From positions 5,828,001-5,892,000 of the forward strand of contig OZ255821.1 of NCBI GenBank assembly GCA_965277435.1: DNA of 64,000 nucleotides. The letters run 5' to 3'. Made by a program: the position numbers and the translations under genes. Shown here piece after piece: positions 46,401 to 53,949 of the stretch. Under the pieces are notes generated by a model. It saw only the letters and a list, made by a program, of their open reading frames with translations, did not search any database and was not told where the DNA came from. The first letter of the stretch is position 1, and each line of letters begins with the position of its first letter. The DNA is from Bog-105 sp965277435. GTDB taxonomy: Bacteria > Acidobacteriota > Terriglobia > Bryobacterales > Bryobacteraceae.

Positions 46401-46889
46401 GGCAAGAAGTTCGCTCCGTCCAACAAGATCGTGGAGAATATCATCGGAGGATGGCAGGTTGCTGGAATCTCGAATTTTAAAGATGGCTTTCCACTGGCTA
46501 TCACCAACGCTACTAACAACTCAAATTCTTTTGGCGGCAATCAACGGCCCAACGTCGTGGCCGATCCTAATTTAAGCAAAAAGAGCATCTATCAGTATTT
46601 CAACACGGCCGCGTTTCAACAACCGGCACCCTTTACTTTTGGAAATGCGCCGCGCACTTTGCCTTATTTGAGATCGCAAGGCACGCTTAATAGCGACCTG
46701 ACTTTACAGAAATATTGGCGTCTCTGGAACGAGACGTCTAAGCTACAGTTCCGTGCTGAATTCTACAACTTGTTCAATCGTACGCAGTTTTTTGCGCCCG
46801 GGACAACGTTTGGAAACTCGAGCTTCGGAGTCATTCCTGGAGCGCTGGCCGCCAGGTCAATACAATTTGGAATGAAATTGTACTGGTGA
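43431..46889 (+). CDS. Oar-like TonB-dependent receptor with carboxypeptidase-regulatory domain
   Basis: 1152 residues: signal peptide (about 1-22), CarboxypepD_reg domain (about 28-110; GTVQDENGATVPAAKVTLSN), plug (about 130-260) and a long beta-barrel ending in the aromatic QFGMKLYW expected for an outer-membrane protein. Families of this type import or bind polysaccharide- or peptide-like substrates; the substrate is unknown. AAGGAGGG precedes the ATG by 6 bases. It is followed by a coupled TPR gene. Confidence 0.92.
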   Translation: MLSRCFMVPVLAMLVALPAWSQSEAVSAQLNGTVQDENGATVPAAKVTLSNPDVAFSREATTGDNGLYTFTLIPPGKYQLRVEKAGFNAFLQSNIVLAVGQSSTLNAQLQVGNVNQTVEVSAQAPVLNTGSADLGSEVSSKQAVELPLNIRNVYGLVELDSSVNNSQQFQALNPPGSQGNVDQDISFFNFGGGRFGTTAFLLDGAWDGAGDWDGVIYVPSVDELQEFRIQTNTFSPQYGLSTGNVVNAVTKSGTRGFHGDAFEFLRNNNLDANNYFNNLNGLARPQFKRNQFGFTAGGPVYIPHFYKQRDKTFIFGTYEGLRQQTPTTLLTTVPTALQRQGNFSQTFNQDGTLSTIFNPFGTQLVNGQYVRTMFPGNVIQPSMLNPVALKLLNYYPQPNRPGNAITGQNNYVGTAGLPTNSDQYTIKVDENISEKQNFFARWSQKRQFKQLTGEFFGANDPGGMGTLAPDNRFEGGVGYTYVFTPTFVMSLNFGWGRWVEGRTPQGVPFDVTTVGLPASLNSYNGPGAFPSINISGYQALGSGVLNATPREARTYAADFTKNLGSHALSMGFMGINFALNTFNSAQSSFNFAPDFTQGPFPTAATSDSGSSVASFLLGTGDNSSAGVSNSAQAAYTKNDFGMYFNDDWKVSKKLTLNLGLRYDIQTAPTDRFNRLSYFTFAPNPISSQVPGLNLPGNLQYVNGNQRGVYNTNYKDFAPRVGLAYSPTSRFVFRAGYGIFYTPAMEFGDYQGLSLNGYSQTTPFVGTLDGVTPQNLLSNPFPTGLLAPVGQAKGGATNVGQSIDAVLRNRASPYVQQWTANVQYQLGNTVLQAAYIGNHGVKLLFNTTFELNQLPPADLALGNQLLQPVANPFQGIITSGALSGATIPYGQLLRPFPEYTGVENVQPPSATSSYNAFAVSANHRFSNGIQFLVSYTWSKYLTNSEGPEGWTNGQAQSVQNWYNTALEKSVESDDIPRSLVASYVYELPVGTGKKFAPSNKIVENIIGGWQVAGISNFKDGFPLAITNATNNSNSFGGNQRPNVVADPNLSKKSIYQYFNTAAFQQPAPFTFGNAPRTLPYLRSQGTLNSDLTLQKYWRLWNETSKLQFRAEFYNLFNRTQFFAPGTTFGNSSFGVIPGALAARSIQFGMKLYW

Positions 46890-48058
46890 AGTGGTCGAGA
46901 GCGGCATTGTGGCTGCTGGGGCTGAAGCTGCTGGCCGCCACAGCAAACCTGTATTCAGAGGATTCGCTCGGTAACGAGATTCGTGTTGCGCAAGCCGCCG
47001 GCAATTATGCGGAAGCGGCAAAACTTTACCTGAAGTTGATTTCAACTGGGACCGATAGCGCTGAAATTCGAAGTAACTACGGCGTGATGCTACATCTGGC
47101 GGGGAGGAACCGCGAAGCGTTGCAGCAGTTTCGAATTGCGCTGCGCCAAAACCCGGATCTGGCAGGCGCGAATTTGTTTGCGGGTGTGTCGAAATTTGAG
47201 CTAGGCGAGTTTGACGCCGCTTTGCCGTATCTCAATAAGGCAGAGAAACTGGATCCGGCGGGGCCAGCCCCGCTGCTGGCGCTCGGAAAAGTGTATGTTG
47301 CGAAGCGGGATTACGGTCGCGCCAATGAGCTGTATGCGAAGGCAACATCTCTGGACGCTAATCTGGCGGAAGCGTGGTACGGCCTGGGAGTGACCGATCG
47401 TAGTTTAGCGGAGGAGATCATGAACCGGGCAGCGCGCGCCGGTACTGCCAAAGAGAGCGCGACGAAACAGCAGGTGCAAAGATTGCTCAACGACGCTATG
47501 CAAGCTTTGACTCGCGCTACCGAGCTCGATCCGAATTCCGCACACAACCATTTACTTATAGCGGAGTCTCTGTCGGAGGCCGGGAAAGCGGTGGAAGCAG
47601 TTCCGGAGTATCGGGCGGCAATGAAGCTTGATCCCGGACTCGACGCTGCCTATCTGGGACTCGCATCCGAATATTGGAAGCAGCGTCAATTCGACCAGGC
47701 TCTTCCGTTACTTAAGCATTTGCTTCTGAAGGCACCCAAGGATGCGGAGACCAACGCCATGATGGCAGACATTTCAGAACACAATGGCGAGTATGGCAGG
47801 GCCGAGCGCTATGCCGAAACAGCGTTAGACGGAAATCCGCATCTCATTCAGACGCGCGTGGTTCTGGCCCGGATCTACCTTGCGAAACAGCAGCCAAAGC
47901 TGGCTGTTAGTGAACTGCAGAAAGTTATCGCGGCGGATCCGGATGGTAGTTATCATTTTCTGCTCTATCGAGCCTACCGGCAAGCGGGTGACGAACATGC
48001 CGCGAACAAGGCGATGGCGGAGTTTCAGCAATTGCGATACAGCGCGGGAAAGCAGTAG
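46886..48058 (+). CDS. Exported TPR-repeat protein A
   Basis: 390 residues, GTG start overlapping the receptor stop by 4 bases. A signal peptide (about 1-22) is followed by tetratricopeptide repeats throughout. A segment AWYGLGVTDRSLAEEIMNRA interrupts the repeats, as in the TPR protein encoded at 48643. Probably a periplasmic scaffold acting with the receptor. Confidence 0.9.
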   Translation: MKWSRAALWLLGLKLLAATANLYSEDSLGNEIRVAQAAGNYAEAAKLYLKLISTGTDSAEIRSNYGVMLHLAGRNREALQQFRIALRQNPDLAGANLFAGVSKFELGEFDAALPYLNKAEKLDPAGPAPLLALGKVYVAKRDYGRANELYAKATSLDANLAEAWYGLGVTDRSLAEEIMNRAARAGTAKESATKQQVQRLLNDAMQALTRATELDPNSAHNHLLIAESLSEAGKAVEAVPEYRAAMKLDPGLDAAYLGLASEYWKQRQFDQALPLLKHLLLKAPKDAETNAMMADISEHNGEYGRAERYAETALDGNPHLIQTRVVLARIYLAKQQPKLAVSELQKVIAADPDGSYHFLLYRAYRQAGDEHAANKAMAEFQQLRYSAGKQ

Positions 48059-48150
48059 GGCTCACAGGCAAGCACAGACCGAAGATTCCGTGGCACTACT
48101 CACCCGGGGCCAGCCGAGTCATGCCCTCGCAGCCGTCCCATGCTTAAAGC

Positions 48151-48572
48151 CTGGCCTCTTATCCGCTTCCCAACATCAGTCAGGCGGAATACCTGGAGCG
48201 GGAACGATCGCCAAGTTCAGAAGTCAATACATATTCGGCCAGATGTATGCCATGGCCGGGGCTTCTCTCAAATATAACCGTGTCAATCGAAATGTACTCG
48301 CAAGTCTTACTTCCACTTACTCCACTCGCGACTATGATCTAGGTCTGAAGTTTGAAATGTACAAAGACATTCCGTCTTTCGAGGATTAATTCGCCATTGA
48401 GCCGGATCTGGTCTCGTTCATCACTTCCGATGGAGGAGTATGGAACCACCGCGAACTTCGTTCTTTAAAGAGCGCGGTGGAGTTTTCTGCCTCAACCGAG
48501 GAAACGTCTTTGGCTGCGGTGTACCGGGGAATTGAAATCGATAGCTTTGATCCTACCCAGAGTTACGGATAG
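48151..48572 (+). pseudogene. Broken Uma2-family endonuclease gene
   Basis: Three pieces of a Uma2 (DUF820) restriction-fold protein are readable: ISQAEYLERER near 48176; after a lost base near 48207, AKFRSQYIFGQMYAMAGASL, then YNRVNRNVLASL; and STRDYDLGLKFEMYKDIPSF. The frame then meets TAA (48387) where the family has Tyr, but continues in frame with AIEPDLVSFITSDGGVW and on to 48572. The middle of the domain, with the catalytic acids, is deleted. Confidence 0.75.
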
Positions 48573-48642
48573 GAGTCAGCTAGGTTGGGAAGGCTCCCTC
48601 TGCTCGCCAGATCTGGCCGCCCAGGCTCGCGGCGCCAATGAA

Positions 48643-49941
48643 TCAATTGTTCGAGCGCAGATGTTGCTCACGCCTTGATTGCGCTTCGCGCATTTCGGTG
48701 GACTTTCTTACGGCTGACTCGGCTTCCGCTGTGCGTCCCAGCTTTCTAAGAGCGATGGAAAGCTGATAATGAACTTCTCCCCGTTCGTCAGCTTCACCGG
48801 CCTGGGTGAGTTCGGCCACCGCTTTCTCATACTGCCCTGAATGAAGATAGGCGCGCCCGAGATCAGCGTGTGCGGCGAGGGCGTCTGGTTGCGTGGCCAG
48901 GTACTGTTCAAGCAGCGGAATTGCTTCAGCTTCGGCATGGCGGCGCACGGCTATATTCGCCAGTTCGAAAAGCGCTTGCCTTGCATGGGGATTGATAGCG
49001 AGCGTTTTCTTTAGATATGAGGTGGCCTGTTCGAAGCTACCCATCTCCCAATAAGTTGTGCCCAATCCGAGTAACGGTGCTGGATTGTTTGGCTGTTCAC
49101 CGGCAGCCTTGCTGTAACGAGCGAGCGCTGAAACTAGATTTCCGTGCTGCCGGTCCACATCGCCGAGGAACACGGATGTCTGCCAGGATTCAGGCGCAAG
49201 ACTTACGAAGCGCTCGAAGGCAGCGCGAGATTGTTGTGCCAAATCGCGGGCGGTTTCGTATTGTTTGATTGCCTGCTGAGACGAATTTGAAGCCATGGTC
49301 TCGGACGCCCCGAAAGCTTCACCAGCGAGAGCGGCGTCGCCGGCACTCTGGAGGTACTCGGCAAGCAGGCGTTTGGAATATGCCGCTCCGCCGGGAGTCC
49401 GCGATAACTCTTTGGAAGCACTCTCGGCCATTTGTTCATAGCAGATGGCGCGACCGTACCAGGCTTTGGGGTCGTCTGGCTTATGTGCGGTCGCACGTTC
49501 GTAGATTTGGGCGGCCTCGGGAAATTGGTTTAATGCGACGCGGGCGCCGGCTAAGCCTAATAAGGCATCGTGGTTTGCAGGATCCGCGGACAGCAGCTGC
49601 TCGATCGGCGCGATGGCGTCTTTGGGCCGGCTGCATTGAACCGCCGATAAACCGGCGATGAGCGCCGCGGACTTAAGCTCCGGGTGGCCAGCCCAAATTT
49701 TCGATGCGATGTCGAAAGCCTCCGGAAACTTTCCCAATTCGTAGTACATGACCGAAAGATTGTTCAGCGCTTCCGGCGCGCCGGGATGAATGGCTAGCGC
49801 GGCTTTGTAAGCACCGATCGCCTGATCGTACTTGCCCTGCTGCGTGTAAACGGCTGCCTGCCGAAACAGATCGGCGTAAGTATCGGCGTGGAGGTATGAA
49901 CTCGTGAAGAGGACCAGGCCGGCGGAGAGGCCGAGTTTCAT
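48643..49941 (-). CDS. Exported TPR-repeat protein B
   Basis: 432 residues: signal peptide (about 1-19) and tetratricopeptide repeats. The inserted segment AWYGRAICYEQMAESASKEL parallels the one in TPR protein A on the other side of the Uma2 remnant, so the two look like paralogues in inverted arrangement. The next gene upstream on this strand is the GMC oxidoreductase, 30 bases away. Confidence 0.9.
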   Translation of the reverse strand: MKLGLSAGLVLFTSSYLHADTYADLFRQAAVYTQQGKYDQAIGAYKAALAIHPGAPEALNNLSVMYYELGKFPEAFDIASKIWAGHPELKSAALIAGLSAVQCSRPKDAIAPIEQLLSADPANHDALLGLAGARVALNQFPEAAQIYERATAHKPDDPKAWYGRAICYEQMAESASKELSRTPGGAAYSKRLLAEYLQSAGDAALAGEAFGASETMASNSSQQAIKQYETARDLAQQSRAAFERFVSLAPESWQTSVFLGDVDRQHGNLVSALARYSKAAGEQPNNPAPLLGLGTTYWEMGSFEQATSYLKKTLAINPHARQALFELANIAVRRHAEAEAIPLLEQYLATQPDALAAHADLGRAYLHSGQYEKAVAELTQAGEADERGEVHYQLSIALRKLGRTAEAESAVRKSTEMREAQSRREQHLRSNN

Positions 49942-49971
49942 CGCGTCTTCATTGCTTCAAACATTGCTGGT

Positions 49972-51609
49972 TCAAACATTGCCGCGTTTCATTTCGCCGG
50001 CCAGATAGTCGGTGGCGCGCCAGGTAAGAGCAAGAATCGTGAGCGTGGGATTTTTTTCCGACGCGGTCGTAAAAGCAGAGCCATCGACGACAAACACGTT
50101 CTTCACATCGTGCATTTGGCAGAAGCCGTTCAGCGCAGAGCGTTTCGGGTCAGTTCCCATACGGCAGGTGCCGTGCTCGTGGATAGCGCTGCCATTCGGC
50201 TCCAGGTGGCCTCGTTCGAAAGGAACAATTTCGGCTTTGGCGGCATGCAGAATTTCAAGCGCCGTGTTGTACATGTCATTCGCCATAAGACGCTCGTTCT
50301 CCCCGGTTGCGTAGGCAATGCGCGATACCGGCACTCCATATTTGTCGAGCGGAGAGCCGTTCACCGTAATGCGATTTTCTCTTTTCGGAATCGTTTCACC
50401 GAAGGGATGAAGAGCCAGCAGAGCCGGGTAGCGCTGCTTCACGGCTCGCTTGAAGTCCAAACCAAACCCGGGAATGCTTTTGGCATAAGAGAGGTCGGTT
50501 TGCGCGCCGGTGTACCAGAACTGGCAGCCGAAACCCCGGATGTAATCGCGCTTGCGGCCGTCGCGATGATTAAAGCGGGGCATGTACATGTGCGCTCCCC
50601 CGATACCGTCGTCGTTATAGATTTTGCCGCCCATTAACTCCGGTGCAAAGGCGCGGATGGTGAAAACAATTTGTTCGGAGAGATAGCGCCCGACTACATC
50701 GGACGAGTTACCGATGCCGTTCGGGAAGCGGGGCGAAGTAGAATTCAGAAGAATTCGAGTGGAATCCACACATGAGGCGGCGACGATAACGCGCTTGCCG
50801 GAAATGCGATGCTCCTCCCGGGTATAACGATCGAAGTACTGCACGCCGTTGGCAAGGCCTTGATCATCGACTAAGATACGGGCGACAACAGCATCGTTGA
50901 TGACATTGAGGCGTCCGGTTTTAAGGGCAGGTTCGATGAGATAGTCGGAGGCATTGAAGAAAGCGCCCACATCGCAGCCGGTGCCGCAGGCGCCGCAATA
51001 GTGGCATTTGGTGTGGCCATTATGGTCGCGCGTGAGCACTGCGCGGCGAATGGGGACAATGCCGATTCCCAGGCTGTTGGCGGCCTTCTTCATGATGTGT
51101 TCGCCACAGCGGAGCGGCGGTGGCGGCAGAAAGTAGCGGCTTCCCGGCAACGAATCCTGGTCGTCGTCTCCGCCGCACACGCCGATCAACTGATCCACCT
51201 GATCGTAATAAGGAGCGATGTCCTTATAGCGAATCGGCCAGGGGATCTCCCAACCGTCACGTTCGGGTCCGGTAAAATCGAGATCGGAGTAACGCAAACT
51301 CACGCGACCCCAGATGTTTGTTTTGCCGCCGCGTCCCCAGACACGCGTAAGGGAAAAGTTCTGACCGAGAGGAGTGATGTAAGGCTGGTCGGTGGCATCA
51401 AGAACGATCGGTGTGGGCTTCTGGCCGGCATCGAGGCGCTGCTGCCATTCCCAAGGCTTCACATGGGTCCAGAACTCGCTGCGGCTGAACTTGCGGCCGG
51501 CATCGAGCATTGTCACGTTTACGCCTTGCCGCGTCAGATTCCAGGCCGCCATGCCACCGGCCGCCCCGGTGCCGATGATGAGAACGTCGTGAACCGCGGG
51601 AGTTTGCAT
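49972..51609 (-). CDS. GMC-family FAD oxidoreductase (gluconate 2-dehydrogenase large-subunit-like)
   Basis: 545 residues. FAD-binding motif GTGAAGGMAAWNL (about 13-25), a four-cysteine region CHYCGACGTGC, HEHGTCRMG near the substrate site and C-terminal DGSAFTTASEKNPTLTILAL. It likely oxidises a sugar or polyol in the periplasm and passes electrons to a cytochrome. The small subunit is encoded 2 bases upstream on the same strand. Confidence 0.93.
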   Translation of the reverse strand: MQTPAVHDVLIIGTGAAGGMAAWNLTRQGVNVTMLDAGRKFSRSEFWTHVKPWEWQQRLDAGQKPTPIVLDATDQPYITPLGQNFSLTRVWGRGGKTNIWGRVSLRYSDLDFTGPERDGWEIPWPIRYKDIAPYYDQVDQLIGVCGGDDDQDSLPGSRYFLPPPPLRCGEHIMKKAANSLGIGIVPIRRAVLTRDHNGHTKCHYCGACGTGCDVGAFFNASDYLIEPALKTGRLNVINDAVVARILVDDQGLANGVQYFDRYTREEHRISGKRVIVAASCVDSTRILLNSTSPRFPNGIGNSSDVVGRYLSEQIVFTIRAFAPELMGGKIYNDDGIGGAHMYMPRFNHRDGRKRDYIRGFGCQFWYTGAQTDLSYAKSIPGFGLDFKRAVKQRYPALLALHPFGETIPKRENRITVNGSPLDKYGVPVSRIAYATGENERLMANDMYNTALEILHAAKAEIVPFERGHLEPNGSAIHEHGTCRMGTDPKRSALNGFCQMHDVKNVFVVDGSAFTTASEKNPTLTILALTWRATDYLAGEMKRGNV

Positions 51610-51611
51610 GA

Positions 51612-52184
51612 CTAACTGTGGTGCTCGGGATGATCGCAGCCGGGGAAGTCGGCCAGATAGGTGTTGCCATGCCAGCCGAGCTCGGTTTTCAGGCCAATCT
51701 CCGTCTTGTAATACGCATCGATAGTCATACTTTTGACCAGGGCGAAGAATTTACCGAGCGAGGAGTTCGTCTCCAGACTTAACGGGGTCAGCAGAACCAC
51801 CTGCTGCTCTGCTGTGAGCGAAGTGAACTCTTTCCCGAAGCTATTGTTGGCGAGCGCGTTCACATCGGCGATGCCGGCCCGGTACGAGAGCTCGAGTGAC
51901 GGGTCAGCAACGATTGCCTTATCGATCAGAAGCGCGACCCCAGCGTCCTTTGCGCCGCCGGTATCCGAGCGGGGAATGATGCACTCGCTCAAGGCTTCGA
52001 CCGTCTGAAACTCGCGCGGTTGGAAGAACGATGGTTTGGATGGAACGCGGACCTGGATCGATGGACCGGAGTGCAGGTGCCCGGGCTGGTCAGTGACCTC
52101 TTTGGTTTCCTGGGCGTGGGTGATCGTCGGGATGGACGCTGACGCGACAGCGAGAATTCGTAGGGCGTCTCTGCGGCTGTTCAT
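51612..52184 (-). CDS. Gluconate 2-dehydrogenase subunit 3 family protein (small subunit)
   Basis: 190 residues with an N-terminal Tat-like signal (NSRRDALRILAVASASIP) and the conserved SECIIPRSDTGGAKDAGV segment of the subunit-3 family. The Tat signal would export the folded pair with the GMC protein. No dedicated cytochrome c subunit gene follows. Confidence 0.9.
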   Translation of the reverse strand: MNSRRDALRILAVASASIPTITHAQETKEVTDQPGHLHSGPSIQVRVPSKPSFFQPREFQTVEALSECIIPRSDTGGAKDAGVALLIDKAIVADPSLELSYRAGIADVNALANNSFGKEFTSLTAEQQVVLLTPLSLETNSSLGKFFALVKSMTIDAYYKTEIGLKTELGWHGNTYLADFPGCDHPEHHS

Positions 52185-52260
52185 GCGCGAGTTAGAAACA
52201 GTATACTCTCCGTGATGCGCGTTAGACGGAAGGTGTTCCGGGATTGAGCGGGTCGCGTCT

Positions 52261-52284
52261 GCGGAGAGAGTGAGATTCGAACCC
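52261..52284 (-). repeat. Duplicate of the tRNA-Ser 3' end (att-like)
   Basis: 24 bases matching 53719-53742 at 23 of 24 positions, i.e. the T-arm and acceptor 3' strand of the tRNA-Ser gene, in the same orientation. No other part of a tRNA is present. This is the arrangement left by integration into a tRNA 3' end. It lies in the otherwise featureless gap between the small-subunit gene and the TTG at 52405. Confidence 0.7.
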
Positions 52285-52404
52285 TATCCTGGCAGACTCA
52301 GTCACTTAAAGAAATGCTGTTGCCACGATCACCAAGATGACCGTAATTGCCATCGTCACCGCCGGGATTAGGCGCTATGCAACGTCTGATACACTTTCCG
52401 TGTT

Positions 52405-52857
52405 TTGGAAAGCGTTCAAGCCCACATAGAAGATCTGGAAACGAAGATAAAGGATGACCGATCTCGGGCTAAGAAGTTACGGCGATGGGGTCGCATTATC
52501 AGGTGGCCGGCCCTAATTTTGGCGCTGATCGTTGGAGTGTTTTCTGCCTTCGCAGTCTTGCTGGTGAGCGCCGAAAAGGATCCGATGCTAGGGGGCCCGA
52601 GGGTGACTCGAGTGGAAAACGTCATTGTGGAACCGCATCCTATAGTTTGGGGCTTGCTGTATATGATTGGGCCTCCGACCCTCCCTATCGATCCACGGGG
52701 CGGTCATTTGGGATTCGGCATTTGGCTCGGCGGATGGGGACTAGTATTTGGAGGATTGATCTGGCTCGGGAAACGAGCTCTGGAGAAAGCCGACAAATTG
52801 GAGGCCCGAGCTGAAAAGGATGATGACATTCTTACCGCAACGAGCCCACTTGGCTGA
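52405..52857 (+). CDS. Hypothetical membrane protein with N-terminal coiled segment
   Basis: 150 residues, TTG start. Charged helix (about 1-30), membrane helix (about 33-55), a loop with GGPRVTRVENVIVEP, a second hydrophobic region (about 75-120) and a charged tail. I do not recognise a family. It lies inside the tRNA-bounded stretch. Confidence 0.6.
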   Translation: MESVQAHIEDLETKIKDDRSRAKKLRRWGRIIRWPALILALIVGVFSAFAVLLVSAEKDPMLGGPRVTRVENVIVEPHPIVWGLLYMIGPPTLPIDPRGGHLGFGIWLGGWGLVFGGLIWLGKRALEKADKLEARAEKDDDILTATSPLG

Positions 52858-52877
52858 GCCTAGACACCATCGTCAAG

Positions 52878-53057
52878 ATGCAAGGATTGCAGGCAGGAAG
52901 CGGAAACATCATTCACATCATCCAGCAGATCAATAAAATGATCAATCAGCCGGATGTGGATAAGAATTGGTGGGTGCTTCCAGCGGGTATTATCTTGCTG
53001 GGCGTGATTTCTGCGCTGATAGCCGCTGCTATTACTAAGATGCTCGGGCTGACGTGA
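52878..53057 (+). CDS. Small single-helix membrane protein
   Basis: 59 residues, ATG start: polar N-terminus (MQGLQAGSGNIIHIIQQINK), then a hydrophobic segment (about 34-54; VLPAGIILLGVISALIAAAI) and a short tail. The coding look and in-frame stop support it, but there is no known family and no strong ribosome binding site. Confidence 0.45.
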   Translation: MQGLQAGSGNIIHIIQQINKMINQPDVDKNWWVLPAGIILLGVISALIAAAITKMLGLT

Positions 53058-53101
53058 AGGTGTGCGCTGCGTGGTTTCTGGAATACAGCTAGGATAGAAT
53101 C

Positions 53102-53275
53102 GTGGGCAGTATCCCCGCGCATTCCGGCGCGAAACGGGAAATCGATCAGGAAATCCAGGACCTGCTGGAGGAGCGCCTCAAAACGCGCGAGCGCGATGAG
53201 CGGAACGGTGAAGACTGGACGCCCGAGCTGAAACAGCGGCGGATCGAACAACTCAAAAAACCTGCCCCCCGTTGA
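53102..53275 (+). CDS. Antitoxin of a ParE/RelE-type system (putative addiction-module protein)
   Basis: 57 residues, GTG start, highly charged and helical (REIDQEIQDLLEERLKTRER, then a C-terminal basic helix). Its stop overlaps the TTG start of the toxin gene (TTGA), the usual coupling of antitoxin-toxin pairs. A weak AGGA lies about 7 bases upstream. Confidence 0.7.
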   Translation: MGSIPAHSGAKREIDQEIQDLLEERLKTRERDERNGEDWTPELKQRRIEQLKKPAPR

Positions 53276-53598
53276 AAAGGGTTCGCTTCACGAGTCTGGC
53301 GTTACAGGACGTAGACAAAGCTGCGCGCTTTTACGAAGGCCGCAAGGAAGGCCTTGGCGAAGAATTCTACGAACAGATTGACGACGCTGTTAGCAGGATT
53401 GGCGAAAACCCGGAGGGCTATCGCAACGTGTTTCGTGAGTTGAGGCGCTGCACCCTTCGGAAATTCAGAGATTTCGCCTTGTGGTTCGAAGTGATGTCTG
53501 ATCGGTCGGTTGTCGTCGCGTGTCTCTCGAGCCGGCGTTCTCCCGAACTTGTCAAGCAGCGCGGCGCAAACATTCTGCGGTTTCCTGATCCGAGCTAG
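53272..53598 (+). CDS. ParE/RelE-family toxin
   Basis: 108 residues with the ParE/RelE fold pattern: RFTSLALQDVDKAARFYEG, FYEQIDDAVSRIGENPEGYR, RRCTLRKFRDFALWFEV and a C-terminal strand with VACLSSRR. ParE-type members inhibit gyrase and RelE-type members cleave mRNA at the ribosome; the sequence alone does not decide which. Coupled to the antitoxin upstream. Confidence 0.85.
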   Translation: MKRVRFTSLALQDVDKAARFYEGRKEGLGEEFYEQIDDAVSRIGENPEGYRNVFRELRRCTLRKFRDFALWFEVMSDRSVVVACLSSRRSPELVKQRGANILRFPDPS

Positions 53599-53716
53599 GC
53601 CGGGCCCTTGGTCCAGCGAAGATGGTAAGCATCTTTAAAGATAGGCGTCCGCTCGCGAAATCACGTACTGCCCGAAAAGTTCGGCCTGGTCTTTCTTCAA
53701 GCTTCTGTCTCTATTA

Positions 53717-53806
53717 TGGCGGAGAGAGTGGGATTCGAACCCACGTTAGAGTTTCCCCTAAACACGCTTTCCAAGCGTGCGCCTTCAACCACTCGGCCAT
53801 CTCTCC
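53717..53806 (-). tRNA. tRNA-Ser(GGA)
   Basis: Cloverleaf on the minus strand with acceptor GGAGAGA/TCTCTCC, anticodon stem CACGC/GCGTG with loop TTGGAAA (anticodon GGA), a long variable arm typical of Ser, T-loop GTTCGAATC, discriminator G and a genomically encoded CCA. The 3' end is duplicated at 52261-52284. Confidence 0.96.
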
Positions 53807-53949
53807 TGAGGACACAATTGCTGGTAGGAGCGGGTTTCGGAACAAAATCAGTTTAACATTCGAAGGCACTCGATCCCGAGGTGTCGGGAGGCAATTGTGT
53901 AAGAGGCGATCAATCACACCGGGAGTGCGACGCCTAAACTGGAAGAAGT

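Larger units (their letters stand above)
52261..53742. mobile_element. Possible remnant island bounded by tRNA-Ser 3' end repeats
   Basis: About 1.5 kb between the tRNA-derived direct repeats. It carries two small membrane proteins and a toxin-antitoxin pair but no integrase, so if it was mobile it has lost or never had its own recombinase. Inference from repeat placement and accessory content only. Confidence 0.4.

Noticed and set aside
53714..53917. Short minus-strand frame over the tRNA-Ser gene
   Set aside because: The stretch folds as a complete tRNA; the frame is incidental.
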